Positions 17,055 through 25,292 of a stretch of 64,000 bases of DNA are shown here, piece by piece; position 1 is the stretch's first letter; the number at the start of each line of letters is the position of its first letter. The notes beneath the pieces are model-generated. The model did not search any database. It was not told the DNA's origin and was given only the letters and a program-made list of their open reading frames with translations. Source of the DNA: an uncultured Bifidobacterium sp. (GTDB lineage Bacteria; Actinomycetota; Actinomycetes; Actinomycetales; Bifidobacteriaceae). A program made the position numbers and the translations under genes. Location: contig NZ_CAUEQY010000004.1 of the NCBI RefSeq assembly GCF_959020145.1, positions 1-64,000 on the forward strand. The letters are read 5' to 3'.

Positions 17055-18680
17055 TCAGGCCTTGGTCACGGACGAGTAGCGGAAGCGGAAGGAAGCGTCA
17101 AGGACGACACCCTTCACATTAGAACCGGTGACCGCAACCTGGGCACCCTGCAGCAGCGGGATGGTGGACAGGTCATCGGTTTCGAGCTTCTGGATTTCCT
17201 TCAACAGGTCCTCACGGGCCTTGGCGTCAGTCTCTCCGGCCTGCTTGACGATCAGATCGTTGACTTCCTTGTTGGAGTATCCGTTGTTCACGAAGTTGCC
17301 GTCACGGAAGAATGGGGACAGGTAGTTGTCCGGATCGGAGTAGTCAGGGAACCAACCGAGCTGGTAGACCGGGTAGGAACCATCGGAATCCTCGGTGACC
17401 ACACGGTCCTTGTTGAACTGGGTCCATTCGGTGGACTGCAGGTCGACCTTGAACAGGCCGCCTTCCTCGAGCTGGGCCTTGATGGCCGCATACTCGTCGG
17501 CGGAGGACTGGCCGTAGTGGTCCGGGTTGTACTGGAGCTTCAGGTCTACCGGGGTCTTCACACCGGCGGCTTCGAGGGTCTTCTTGGCCTTGGCCGCATC
17601 CGGCTTGCCGGAACCGTCGCCATAGGCTTCCTTCAGGGTGTCGTCGTGGCCGGACAGGCCATCCGGAATGAAGGAGTACAGCGGGGTGTAGGTGCTCTTG
17701 TAGACCTTGGTGGCCAGCTCGTTGCGGTCGATCAGGCTTGCAACGGCCTGACGCACGGCCTTGGCCTTGTCGGCGTTCGGCTCGCTGGACTTCTCGCCGT
17801 ACGGCATGATCTTGAAGTTGAAGGCAAGGAAGCGCTCTTCGCCGCCCGGTCCCTTGACGACCTTGACCTTGTTGTCCTTGGACAGGTCCTCGACGTCGGT
17901 CGGGGTCATGGAGCGGTAGGCCACGTCGACCTGGCCCTGCTGCACGGCCATCTTCAGGTTGGAGGAATCGGCGAAGTACTTGACCTGCACAACGTCGTTC
18001 TTAGCTGGGGTCAAACCCTTGTAGGAAACGTTCTTGGCATATGCCAGGGCCTCGTTCACCTTGTAGGAGGTGAGCTTGTACGGGCCTGCGAAGGCGTTGT
18101 CCTTGACGATGGTGTTGGCATCGGTCAGCTTGTCGGCGGAGAAGGACTCTTCGTCGACGATCGGGCCGGCCGGGCTGGAGAGCACCTGCTTCAGGGTCAC
18201 GTCGTCCTTGACCGCGGAGTGGAACACGACGGTGGTGTCATCCTTGGCCTCGACGGACTCGATGTTGGCCAGCAGGGAGGACGGACCGTTCTCGTCGTTG
18301 ATCTTCTTGATACGGTCGAAGGAGAACTTGACGTCGGAGGCGGTCAGATCGTGGCCGTTCGCGAACTTCAGGCCCTTCTTGAGCTTGACGGTGAACTCGG
18401 TGCCGTCGGCGCTCCAGGTGCCGTCATCGGCGGCGATGTCCGGAGACAGCTCGGAAGTGTTGTAGTTCTGCGCGTACAGGAACGGGAACACCTGAATCTG
18501 CACGGCGTAGGAACCGTTGTCGTAGGAGCCAGCCGGATCAAGGCTGGTGATCTTATCGGTCGTGCCGACGGTGATGGTGTTGCCAGTTGCGGCGCCACCG
18601 TCCTTCACGCCGCCGCAGGCGGCCAGGGAAGCCAGAGCCGCGACAGAAGCCAGAGCGGCGATAACTTTCTTGCGATTCAC
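17055..18680 (-). CDS. Oligopeptide ABC transporter substrate-binding lipoprotein
   Basis: A family-5 extracellular solute-binding protein of 541 residues that captures peptides (or a related solute) for the permease pair downstream. It has a lipoprotein signal: a basic start MNRKK, a hydrophobic stretch and lipobox LAAC at about residues 19-22, so it is anchored in the outer leaflet of the cytoplasmic membrane. The conserved SBP_bac_5 region lies around LKKGLKFANGHDLTASDVKFSF. It is the first gene of the operon, and the upstream region is rich in inverted repeats that may bind a regulator. Confidence 0.93.
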   Translation of the reverse strand: MNRKKVIAALASVAALASLAACGGVKDGGAATGNTITVGTTDKITSLDPAGSYDNGSYAVQIQVFPFLYAQNYNTSELSPDIAADDGTWSADGTEFTVKLKKGLKFANGHDLTASDVKFSFDRIKKINDENGPSSLLANIESVEAKDDTTVVFHSAVKDDVTLKQVLSSPAGPIVDEESFSADKLTDANTIVKDNAFAGPYKLTSYKVNEALAYAKNVSYKGLTPAKNDVVQVKYFADSSNLKMAVQQGQVDVAYRSMTPTDVEDLSKDNKVKVVKGPGGEERFLAFNFKIMPYGEKSSEPNADKAKAVRQAVASLIDRNELATKVYKSTYTPLYSFIPDGLSGHDDTLKEAYGDGSGKPDAAKAKKTLEAAGVKTPVDLKLQYNPDHYGQSSADEYAAIKAQLEEGGLFKVDLQSTEWTQFNKDRVVTEDSDGSYPVYQLGWFPDYSDPDNYLSPFFRDGNFVNNGYSNKEVNDLIVKQAGETDAKAREDLLKEIQKLETDDLSTIPLLQGAQVAVTGSNVKGVVLDASFRFRYSSVTKA

Positions 18681-18802
18681 TATGGAATCCTCTCTTTTCT
18701 ATCCGAATCGCCCCTGTGCAAGGCGATATAGTGACAAGAATCGGCGCGCAATGTTAACCGTACGTTTCATTGGAGGCCGTTTTACCCACCTACCTTATAT
18801 TC

Positions 18803-18848
18803 GCCGTTTTCTGCTATGCATTAAAACGGCGAAATTCCAACGTTTTAA
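18803..18848. promoter_or_regulatory. Overlapping inverted repeats with 18-base periodicity
   Basis: GCCGTTTT-N12-AAAACGGC (18803-18830) and TTAAAACG-N12-CGTTTTAA (18821-18848) share their middle half-site. Half-sites therefore alternate in orientation every 18 bases. This is likely an operator array for a regulator of oppA and/or the ROK gene. Confidence 0.5.
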
Positions 18849-19008
18849 CGACTAGTGAAAGAAAATAAGAAAAACCAGCCATTTTATGAGACGGACCCAG
18901 CCAAAGTCGCATTCAAGGTCTACGTCCTTCTTTTTCACTCATTGCTTTCGCACAGAGAGACCCAGATAAGCGCGCGACACGCGGCACAACACGAATTGCA
19001 TTAATCAA

Positions 19009-19021
19009 TTAACGGCGTTAA
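19009..19021. promoter_or_regulatory. Short palindrome before the ROK gene
   Basis: TTAAC-GGC-GTTAA lies 50 bases before the ROK regulator start, inside an AT-rich promoter-like stretch. A site of autoregulation is plausible. Confidence 0.4.
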
Positions 19022-19071
19022 TATATTAAGAAGTTCAACGAGGGTCCATGCACTGTCGCAAGGAGGTGAGC

Positions 19072-20274
19072 ATGAGTAGGTACAGCGCCCAACAGTCATC
19101 GATCTCGGAAAACAACCGTTCCCGCATCCTGCAATACCTGTACCACAATGGCATCTGCTCACGCGCGCAGATCGCCAAAGCCATCAAGCTCACTCCGGCG
19201 GCAATCACCAAAATCACCGCGAAACTGCTGGCGCAGGGCATCATCGAAGAAACCGGCGACATGGACGGAGACAAGAACCGCCGTTCCATCGGTCTGAATC
19301 TCAATTGCGCCAAATACCACATCATCGGCGTGAAGTTCGCCCGCAGTCTGGTGCAAATCGCGGTCTTCGACCTCAAGTGCAACCGTATCTTCCTGTCCGA
19401 CTTGCCTACCGTCAGCGAAGAGCACATCCCCGAAACGGTGGAGCGCATTCGAGATACCGTACGCCAGCTCATCAAGGACGACCCCAGCATCGTGGCCGTC
19501 GGCATGGCGGTTCCGGGGCCCTATTTAAAGGACGAAGGACGCACCGCTTTGGTCTCCTCCATGCAGGGCTGGAGGCAAATCAACTTCATCGACGAATTCA
19601 GCAACGCATTCAGCGTCCCCGTGTTCGTCGAACAGGACGCCCGCGCCGGCGCGCTGGCGCAGTTCCTGTTCAATCCGGAACTGTCGGAAGGTTCCCTCGC
19701 CTACTATCTGCTTGGCGAAGGCATCGGCCTCGGAGTCATCGACAACGGCACCATCTACTACGGCGAGCACGGCACCGCCACGGAAATCGGACACGTCTCC
19801 ATCGACGTGAACGGCAAGCCATGCGACTGCGGCAATGTCGGATGCCTGGAACGCTACTGCTCCGCCAACGCCATCCACGAACAACTCAACGCCAACCCGA
19901 GCATCGTTCCCGGATGCGAGACGATGACGCATGCGCAGGCTTGCGCAGCACTGTTCGCCAAGGCGAACGCGGGAGACGAGACCGCGACGCTTCTGATGCT
20001 CGATGTTGCCCGATACGTTGGGTACGGCGCGGTCACCATCATCAACGCTTTCAATCCGACACACATCGTTCTTGGAGACATCATCGCGCAAGCCGGCCAG
20101 CCGTTGCTCGACGAAGTCACACAAGTCGTGCGCGAACGCACGATCCCCGAAATCGGGCGCAACACCCGAATCACCCTGTCCGCCCTGCCCACCGACGCCA
20201 CCGTCACCGGTGCCGCCGCCGTGGCCATCACCAATTTTTTGGAACATCCATCGATGTTCTTCGACGTCGCATAG
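19072..20274 (+). CDS. ROK-family transcriptional regulator (NagC/XylR type)
   Basis: A sugar-responsive DNA-binding protein of 400 residues. The N-terminus is a winged helix-turn-helix (residues about 10-65, with the segment SRAQIAKAIKLTPAAITKIT). The rest is a ROK/sugar-kinase-like domain with the zinc motif CDCGNVGCLE preceded by EIGH. The ATG at 19072 follows a perfect AAGGAGGTGA; the upstream ATG at 19048 lies before that site and is rejected. The fructokinase gene follows after 30 bases, so they are probably co-transcribed. The regulator may respond to fructose or sucrose breakdown; the effector is not known. Confidence 0.9.
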   Translation: MSRYSAQQSSISENNRSRILQYLYHNGICSRAQIAKAIKLTPAAITKITAKLLAQGIIEETGDMDGDKNRRSIGLNLNCAKYHIIGVKFARSLVQIAVFDLKCNRIFLSDLPTVSEEHIPETVERIRDTVRQLIKDDPSIVAVGMAVPGPYLKDEGRTALVSSMQGWRQINFIDEFSNAFSVPVFVEQDARAGALAQFLFNPELSEGSLAYYLLGEGIGLGVIDNGTIYYGEHGTATEIGHVSIDVNGKPCDCGNVGCLERYCSANAIHEQLNANPSIVPGCETMTHAQACAALFAKANAGDETATLLMLDVARYVGYGAVTIINAFNPTHIVLGDIIAQAGQPLLDEVTQVVRERTIPEIGRNTRITLSALPTDATVTGAAAVAITNFLEHPSMFFDVA

Positions 20275-20304
20275 CACGCCGCCCACCAAAGAAAGGAACC
20301 ACCC

Positions 20305-21204
20305 ATGTCCAAGCCAATCGTCATCGCCCTCGGTGAAATCCTGTGGGATATGCTCCCCACCGGCAAGCGCGCCGGCGGCGCTCCCGTCAACTTCGCCTAC
20401 CACGCGTCCCAGAACGGCGCAGAAAGCTACGCCATCAGCGCCGTCGGTAACGACGAGCTGGGCGCCGAGCTGCTCAACGATGCGCACAAGGCCGGCATCA
20501 ACACGCTGGTGCAGACCAACGAATACCCGACCGGCACCGTCGCCGTGGCACTGACCAACGGCATTCCGGAATACACCATCGTGCAGAACGTAGCTTGGGA
20601 CCACATCGGCTACACCGACGAACTCGCCGAGGCCGTGTCCAAGGCCGACGCCATCTGCTTCGGCACGCTGGGTCTGCGTTCCCAGGAATCGCATGACACC
20701 ATCATCAAACTGCTCCAGCATACCAAGGAAGGCGCGCTGAAGTTCTTCGACATCAACCTGCGCGCCAACTTCTACTCCAAGGAGCTGATCGAGGAGCTGC
20801 TGGGATACGCCAACATCTTCAAGATCAACGACGACGAGCTCATCATGATGCGTGAGATGTTCTCCATTCCGGAGGGCAACGACGAAGAGGCCTGCAAGTG
20901 GTTCATGGATCGCTTCGATCTGGAGTACACCATCCTGACCGGCGGCGCGACCTTCAGCACCATCATCGCCAAGGACGGCGAGACCTCCACTCTGCTGACC
21001 CCGCATGTCGAGGTGGCCGACACCGTCGGAGCCGGCGATTCCTTCTCCGGCTCCTTCACCGGTAAGATCCTGTCCGGTGCCTCCCTCAAGGAAGCGCATC
21101 GCGCGGCCGTGAACACCGCCGCCTACGTGTGCACCAAGGAAGGCGGCTGGCCGGCCTACCCGACCGAAGGCGTTCCGGATTACCTCGCCGCAGCAGCCAA
21201 GTAA
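20305..21204 (+). CDS. frk: Fructokinase (PfkB family)
   Basis: Phosphorylates fructose to fructose 6-phosphate, which enters the bifid shunt directly. The 299-residue protein has the PfkB N-terminal motif GGAPVNFAYHASQNG (about 28-42) and the C-terminal signature DTVGAGDSFSGSF, which contains the catalytic Asp and the anion-hole glycines. GEILWDMLP near the N-terminus is typical of fructokinases rather than ribokinases or tagatose-6-P kinases. AAAGGAACC precedes the ATG. It follows a ROK regulator and ends at a strong terminator. Confidence 0.92.
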   Translation: MSKPIVIALGEILWDMLPTGKRAGGAPVNFAYHASQNGAESYAISAVGNDELGAELLNDAHKAGINTLVQTNEYPTGTVAVALTNGIPEYTIVQNVAWDHIGYTDELAEAVSKADAICFGTLGLRSQESHDTIIKLLQHTKEGALKFFDINLRANFYSKELIEELLGYANIFKINDDELIMMREMFSIPEGNDEEACKWFMDRFDLEYTILTGGATFSTIIAKDGETSTLLTPHVEVADTVGAGDSFSGSFTGKILSGASLKEAHRAAVNTAAYVCTKEGGWPAYPTEGVPDYLAAAAK

Positions 21205-21232
21205 GCGTATCTTTTCCTTTCATCATCACCGA

Positions 21233-21271
21233 TTCCGCATGCCGTCAAATAACGGCATGCGGAATTTTTTT
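21233..21271 (+). terminator. Terminator after frk
   Basis: The arms TTCCGCATGCCGT / ACGGCATGCGGAA flank a six-base loop and are followed by seven T. Confidence 0.9.
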
Positions 21272-21394
21272 ACCGGTTTTGCGAAGTTTCGTCGGTATGA
21301 TGAATCGCCGATAGCATAATTTGGTTTGTCGGATAAACCGTGGTATCTTGAAATTTCTGGCTATAAAGCCGGAAGGTTTGATAATTCAATATTT

Positions 21395-21788
21395 GGGGAT
21401 GATCGGTTTCGACGGTGACCTGTTCGTCGCAGGGAAGCGTGCCGAGAACGTAGGGTCCGCTCGTGGATGCCCCCTACAAAAGAATAAGTGCTAAATCTAA
21501 CCGCACTGAGTTCGCTCTCGCTGCCTGAGCTTCGCGCCAGGATTAACCAGTGAGCAGCCGCTCCGTTCACTCCCCCTCGTCTTTGGGGGGATGTTGAGCG
21601 TCGTTTAGAAGACTTGCCTTACCGGCTGAGCCACAGGGCCGGCAAGGGACTTTTACTGTAGATATGCTCGCCATCAGTTGTCTGCGACATCGATGGGGGC
21701 AGAAAAACCGCCGCACGGCCAGCAGACTACGCACGTAGAAGACTGAGGGTTCGGTCATCGGACCGGGGTTCGATTCCCCGCATCTCCA
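21395..21788 (+). ncRNA. ssrA: Transfer-messenger RNA (tmRNA)
   Basis: Rescues stalled ribosomes and tags the unfinished protein for degradation. The 5' end GGGGATGATCGGTTTCGAC and the 3' TGGTTCGATTCC-like T-arm region (GGGGTTCGATTCCCC, then CATCTCCA) form the tRNA-like acceptor: GGGGATG pairs with CATCTCC. The 3' CCA is not encoded (ACG follows), so it must be added. The resume codon GCT at 21490 opens the tag reading frame AKSNRTEFALAA, ended by TGA at 21526-21528. This tag fits what I know for bifidobacteria. Confidence 0.96.
21490..21528 (+). other. tmRNA tag-peptide reading frame
   Basis: Encodes AKSNRTEFALAA and a TGA stop within tmRNA. The ALAA ending is the usual protease (ClpXP-type) recognition signal. 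A non-encoded alanine from the charged tmRNA precedes it in the finished tag. Confidence 0.93.
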
Positions 21789-22078
21789 CGGATTGAAAGC
21801 CGCCAGAAATGGCGGCTTTTCCTTTATTTCCAACGGTTTCCACCACTTTTGCAATTCGCTGCAATTCACCCTTTATCGCGATATTTCTCAAAAACATGGG
21901 CAAAATGTGGGCACGAATCATGCGTCAGCAATGACGGCTTTTTGTATTTGCAATCACATTTCTCGTTTGGTGAAACAACGCATGTCGGCAGCAACGCCTC
22001 CGTATCATCGAAATAACCGTCCGGCGCCTTTCAATATTGCAAGCCGCCGGCCAGCCAACCATCGAAAGGGACGATATC
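21789..22078. other. Intergenic region after tmRNA
   Basis: A 290-base stretch. It begins with a hairpin (AAAGCCGCCA / TGGCGGCTTT with T-run, 21796-21823) that terminates tmRNA. It then has the repeated words TGCAATTC (twice near 21850-21870) and TGGGCA (twice near 21897-21915). tmRNA 3' ends are common integration sites, but no integrase gene or complete att repeat is visible. The rest holds the promoter region of the next gene. Confidence 0.5.
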
Positions 22079-22483
22079 ATGGCGAAGCTTACAGAGGAAA
22101 TGAAGGATTTCATCAGCAGCAATCTCGCTTGGGTGGCCACCATCGGCAAGGATGGACACGTCGATTTGGGGCCGAAAATGAGCACGTTCGTCATCGATGA
22201 CACTCATATCGGCTATCACGAGCGTACCGCCGGCCAAATGTACCGTAATCTGCTCGACGGCAGCGAACTGGTCATCGCAGTGGCCAATCTTGAGCAGAAG
22301 CGAGGTTATCGTTTCCGTGGCAACGTCACTCTGCATTCCGATGATGCGATCTACGATGAGCAGGTCGCTGTGGCCGAACATAACGGCACGAAGAAGCCCA
22401 TGACCATTCCCGTTCTGGAGATCACGGAGATTCAGGACTTGACGCCAGGGGCGACCGCAGGCAAGACCATCGTCAAGGACTGA
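22079..22483 (+). CDS. Pyridoxamine 5'-phosphate oxidase-fold (flavin-binding split barrel) protein
   Basis: A 134-residue protein of the PNPOx-like/split-barrel family, which binds FMN or F420-like cofactors. The N-terminal segment (EEMKDFISSNLAWVATIG, then GKDGHVDLGP) is the typical first strand and glycine turn of the fold. The ATG at 22079 follows GAAAGGG; the upstream in-frame ATG at 22037 has no ribosome site. It stands alone before a terminator. The substrate is unknown; it is more likely a general-stress or reductase-like member than a true PdxH, being too short for that enzyme. Confidence 0.78.
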   Translation: MAKLTEEMKDFISSNLAWVATIGKDGHVDLGPKMSTFVIDDTHIGYHERTAGQMYRNLLDGSELVIAVANLEQKRGYRFRGNVTLHSDDAIYDEQVAVAEHNGTKKPMTIPVLEITEIQDLTPGATAGKTIVKD

Positions 22484-22526
22484 CGCCCGTTCAACGCATA
22501 CGGCTAATACCATCCATCCAAACGCG

Positions 22527-22580
22527 GAAACGCGCTCTGGCCCTCCCTTGGAAAGAAGGTCCAGAGCGCGTTTCGTTTTT
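22527..22580 (+). terminator. Terminator between the split-barrel gene and ftsQ
   Basis: The arms AAACGCGCTCTGG / CCAGAGCGCGTTT are followed by CGTTTTT. It lies between convergent transcription units. Confidence 0.85.
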
Positions 22581-22648
22581 CTGTCAAGACAAAAAGAGCT
22601 AGATCAAAGTATTTCCGCTCCGTCATGCAGTGACGTTGCGCAATAACG

Positions 22649-23638
22649 CTATTTGATGATCGGTCTCAACGGCGCGGACACGTCCACGTTATGCTTGTCT
22701 CCAATCACGTTCGGATCATTGACGATCTTGTCCACCACCGCTTTCTTGAGCTTCAGGTCCGAGGAATCACCCCATACGATCACGCGGTCTCCCCCATTGA
22801 GTTCCGTGGTGATGGAATCCTGGGTCGCCGCGGTGACCTTGGTGATGGAATTGCGCATCGATTCCGGCAGTGAGCTGAGAATCTTCAACGCTTCCTTGAT
22901 AGGACGCCTAGACAGGCTCGCATCGACGTTCTGCACTTCGATGACGGGAATGCCTTCCACGGAAACGCCGCTGACGGAATTGAGCACGCGGCCCTTGCTG
23001 TCGACCGCCGTCATATGGTCCTCGCTGGTTTTGAGCATGGCCGCGGGTTTCTGCGCCTTGATCGTCACTTCAAGCGAGTTCGGCAGCTGTTTCTTCGACT
23101 TGGCTGACGTGACTCCCGGAATCGCCTTGATCTGCTTCTCCACGGCTCCATCCGAAACCAGGAACAACGATTTTCCGGACTGCTGCCTCGCGATGTCAAG
23201 CACCTGCGATTCGCTCACCCATTCGTTGGCGCCGACCACGCTGATGTTGCCTGGCTCCAAACGGAACACCGACGAGAAGAGGAACAGCCAGACGACAGCT
23301 CCCAAAACCACGGCTACGACAAGACCGATGAGCACGCGCAGGACTATGGCTCGCGCGCCGGCCTGACGGCGTTCCTTGAGCCGTTCGCCGAAATCAACCA
23401 CTTTCGGACGTGTCATGATGCCGATCGTGCCGGTGGTCTCCTGCAGGGTTTTGGAAACCAGGTCCTCGCTTTGCAAACGTCGCGCGTCTACGAAGCCTTC
23501 GGCTTTTGAACGGTCCGCGTACCCTTCAATCGACCGTCCTTCGGCATGCTCCGATGAGATGGACCGTCCGGAACGTCGTCCGCCCGACTGGTCCGTCTCC
23601 TGCACATCCTTGCCGGAACTGATGACCCGTCGAGCCAT
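22649..23638 (-). CDS. ftsQ: Cell division protein FtsQ/DivIB
   Basis: A bitopic divisome protein that links FtsL/FtsB-type proteins to septal wall synthesis. The 329-residue protein has a cytoplasmic N-terminus of about 105 residues, one membrane helix (around VLIGLVVAVVLGAVVWLFLF), then an extracellular POTRA domain (from FRLEPGNISVVGANEWVSE) and the beta domain. The ATG at 23638 overlaps the murC stop (TGATG), which decides this start over one six codons upstream. It is the last gene of the dcw cluster; no ftsZ follows. Confidence 0.9.
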   Translation of the reverse strand: MARRVISSGKDVQETDQSGGRRSGRSISSEHAEGRSIEGYADRSKAEGFVDARRLQSEDLVSKTLQETTGTIGIMTRPKVVDFGERLKERRQAGARAIVLRVLIGLVVAVVLGAVVWLFLFSSVFRLEPGNISVVGANEWVSESQVLDIARQQSGKSLFLVSDGAVEKQIKAIPGVTSAKSKKQLPNSLEVTIKAQKPAAMLKTSEDHMTAVDSKGRVLNSVSGVSVEGIPVIEVQNVDASLSRRPIKEALKILSSLPESMRNSITKVTAATQDSITTELNGGDRVIVWGDSSDLKLKKAVVDKIVNDPNVIGDKHNVDVSAPLRPIIK

Positions 23639-25203
23639 CAGCCCTCGCAATCCCAACGATGCGCTTCAAGAGCATGCAGGATGACCTCGTCCATCTGCGT
23701 GATGTCGCCGGCGCCTACGGTGAAGATGACGTCGCCATGATGCGCGCGCATCACCATCATCTGGGCCGCGGTGTGCATGTCTTCGACGCCACGGATCCAG
23801 TCCTTGGCCGGTTCATGCTCAAGCTTGAGCGCCTCGTCCACGATGGTGGCCGGAGTCACGTCGGGGAAATCCTCCTGCTTCTCGCGCGCGGGGAAGATGC
23901 CGGTAACGATGACGTCATCGGTCTTGGCAAGCGCCTGCGCGAATTCAGAGCTGAAGAAACGCGTGCGGGAGAACAGGTGCGGCTGGAAGATCACACGGAT
24001 CTTGGACTGCGGGTAGCGGCGACGGGCCGCATCCAGCAGCGCAGCGATTTCGGTCGGATGATGCGCGTAATCATCGACGACCGTCACTTGGCTGACGGTG
24101 CCACGGACCTGGAAGCGGCGTGCGGCACCGAGGAACGAGGTGACCGCCGCGGAGGCACGTTCGACGTCCATGCCCAACAGCGCGGCCGCGATAATCGCCG
24201 CGGAGGCGTTGCGTGCGTTGTGGATGCCGGGAACGGTAAGCGTCACGGCGATGCGGCGCTCCTCTTCGCCGATCAGTCCGCCCGGAATATGCAGCGTGAA
24301 ATGTTCGGCGCCGCTTTCGGCGGTTTCGCTTTCCGATTCGATGCGTACCAGCGTGGCACCGTTCAGGTCGCCCAATTCGGCGGCGTTCCGTGTTGAATAG
24401 ACGATCGTGCGTCCGGCCACGGTGGCGTCAAGCGCACGTAGCACGGCAAGGTTGCCTTCGTCGTCGCCGCACATGATTACGGCTTTGGTGGCGTGTCCGG
24501 CATGGTCCACGAATACGGCCCGATAATTGTCCTGCGTGCCGTAGTGGTCAAGGTGGTCGGCTTCGGAATTGGTGATGATGGCGATTTGCGGATGGTATTT
24601 GGCGAAGCTGCCGTCCGATTCGTCGGCCTCGGCCACCAGCACGTTGCCCTTGCCGGCATGGCCGCCGTCCAAAATGGCACCGTCTTTGCCTTGGATGGAA
24701 CCGCCGATGGCGTAGCTCGGATCGGCGAGTTCGCCTTCTCCGGCGTTCACGAGAATGTGCGCCAGCATGGAGCTGGTCGTGGTCTTGCCGTGGGCGCCGG
24801 CCACGGTCACCGCACGTTTCGCGTTCATCAGCAGGGCGAGGATGTCGCTGCGGTGCACGATGCGCTCCCCTGCCTCATGCGCGGCGACGATTTCCGGATT
24901 GTCCGGCTTGATGGCGCTGGAGAACACGACGGTGTTCTTGCCTTCGACGTTCTTCGCCTGCTGGCCGAATTCGACGGTGATGCCGAGGCTTTGCAGACGG
25001 TCGGTTTTGGCGCTTGGCTCGCGGTCCGAACCATCGACCTCGACACCCTGCTCATGCAGCATTTCAGCGAGCACGCTCATGCCTGCGCCACCAATGCCGA
25101 TGAAATGCGTGGCACCTAGGTCATGCACCGTCTCTTCAGGTGCGAACGACGCATGGGTTGGGTCAAGAATTATGGTACCGGCTTCACGCTGGTTGTCAGA
25201 CAC
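23638..25203 (-). CDS. murC: UDP-N-acetylmuramate:L-alanine ligase
   Basis: Adds L-Ala as the first residue of the stem peptide. The 521-residue protein has the N-terminal nucleotide-sugar motif HFIGIGGAGMSVLAEML, the P-loop GAHGKTTTSSM, the VLVAEADESDGSF segment typical of MurC, and the C-terminal DDYAHHPTEI motif. It sits between murG and ftsQ, its normal dcw position, and its stop codon overlaps the ftsQ start. Confidence 0.97.
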   Translation of the reverse strand: MSDNQREAGTIILDPTHASFAPEETVHDLGATHFIGIGGAGMSVLAEMLHEQGVEVDGSDREPSAKTDRLQSLGITVEFGQQAKNVEGKNTVVFSSAIKPDNPEIVAAHEAGERIVHRSDILALLMNAKRAVTVAGAHGKTTTSSMLAHILVNAGEGELADPSYAIGGSIQGKDGAILDGGHAGKGNVLVAEADESDGSFAKYHPQIAIITNSEADHLDHYGTQDNYRAVFVDHAGHATKAVIMCGDDEGNLAVLRALDATVAGRTIVYSTRNAAELGDLNGATLVRIESESETAESGAEHFTLHIPGGLIGEEERRIAVTLTVPGIHNARNASAAIIAAALLGMDVERASAAVTSFLGAARRFQVRGTVSQVTVVDDYAHHPTEIAALLDAARRRYPQSKIRVIFQPHLFSRTRFFSSEFAQALAKTDDVIVTGIFPAREKQEDFPDVTPATIVDEALKLEHEPAKDWIRGVEDMHTAAQMMVMRAHHGDVIFTVGAGDITQMDEVILHALEAHRWDCEG

Positions 25204-25292
25204 GATTGCTCCTCGTAAATTGTTTTCAAGCTCATTTCATTATGGCCGCACCCATGGTCTCCCACGGGGTGCGGCCATGATTGTTCGGCCGG

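Larger units (their letters stand above)
18681..19071. promoter_or_regulatory. Divergent regulatory region between oppA and the ROK gene
   Basis: A 391-base stretch without a gene. It is AT-rich relative to its surroundings and must hold promoters in both directions. It contains the half-site GCCGTTTT at 18776-18783 and 18803-18810, its complement at 18823-18830, and CGTTTTAA at 18841-18848. It also has a TTAAC-GGC-GTTAA dyad at 19009-19021. An AAGGAGGTGA ribosome site ends just before 19072. Confidence 0.6.

Noticed and set aside
21395..21788. A normal tRNA gene at the tmRNA 3' end
   Set aside because: The T-arm and acceptor belong to tmRNA. There is no anticodon arm next to them, and the tag frame lies between the two halves.
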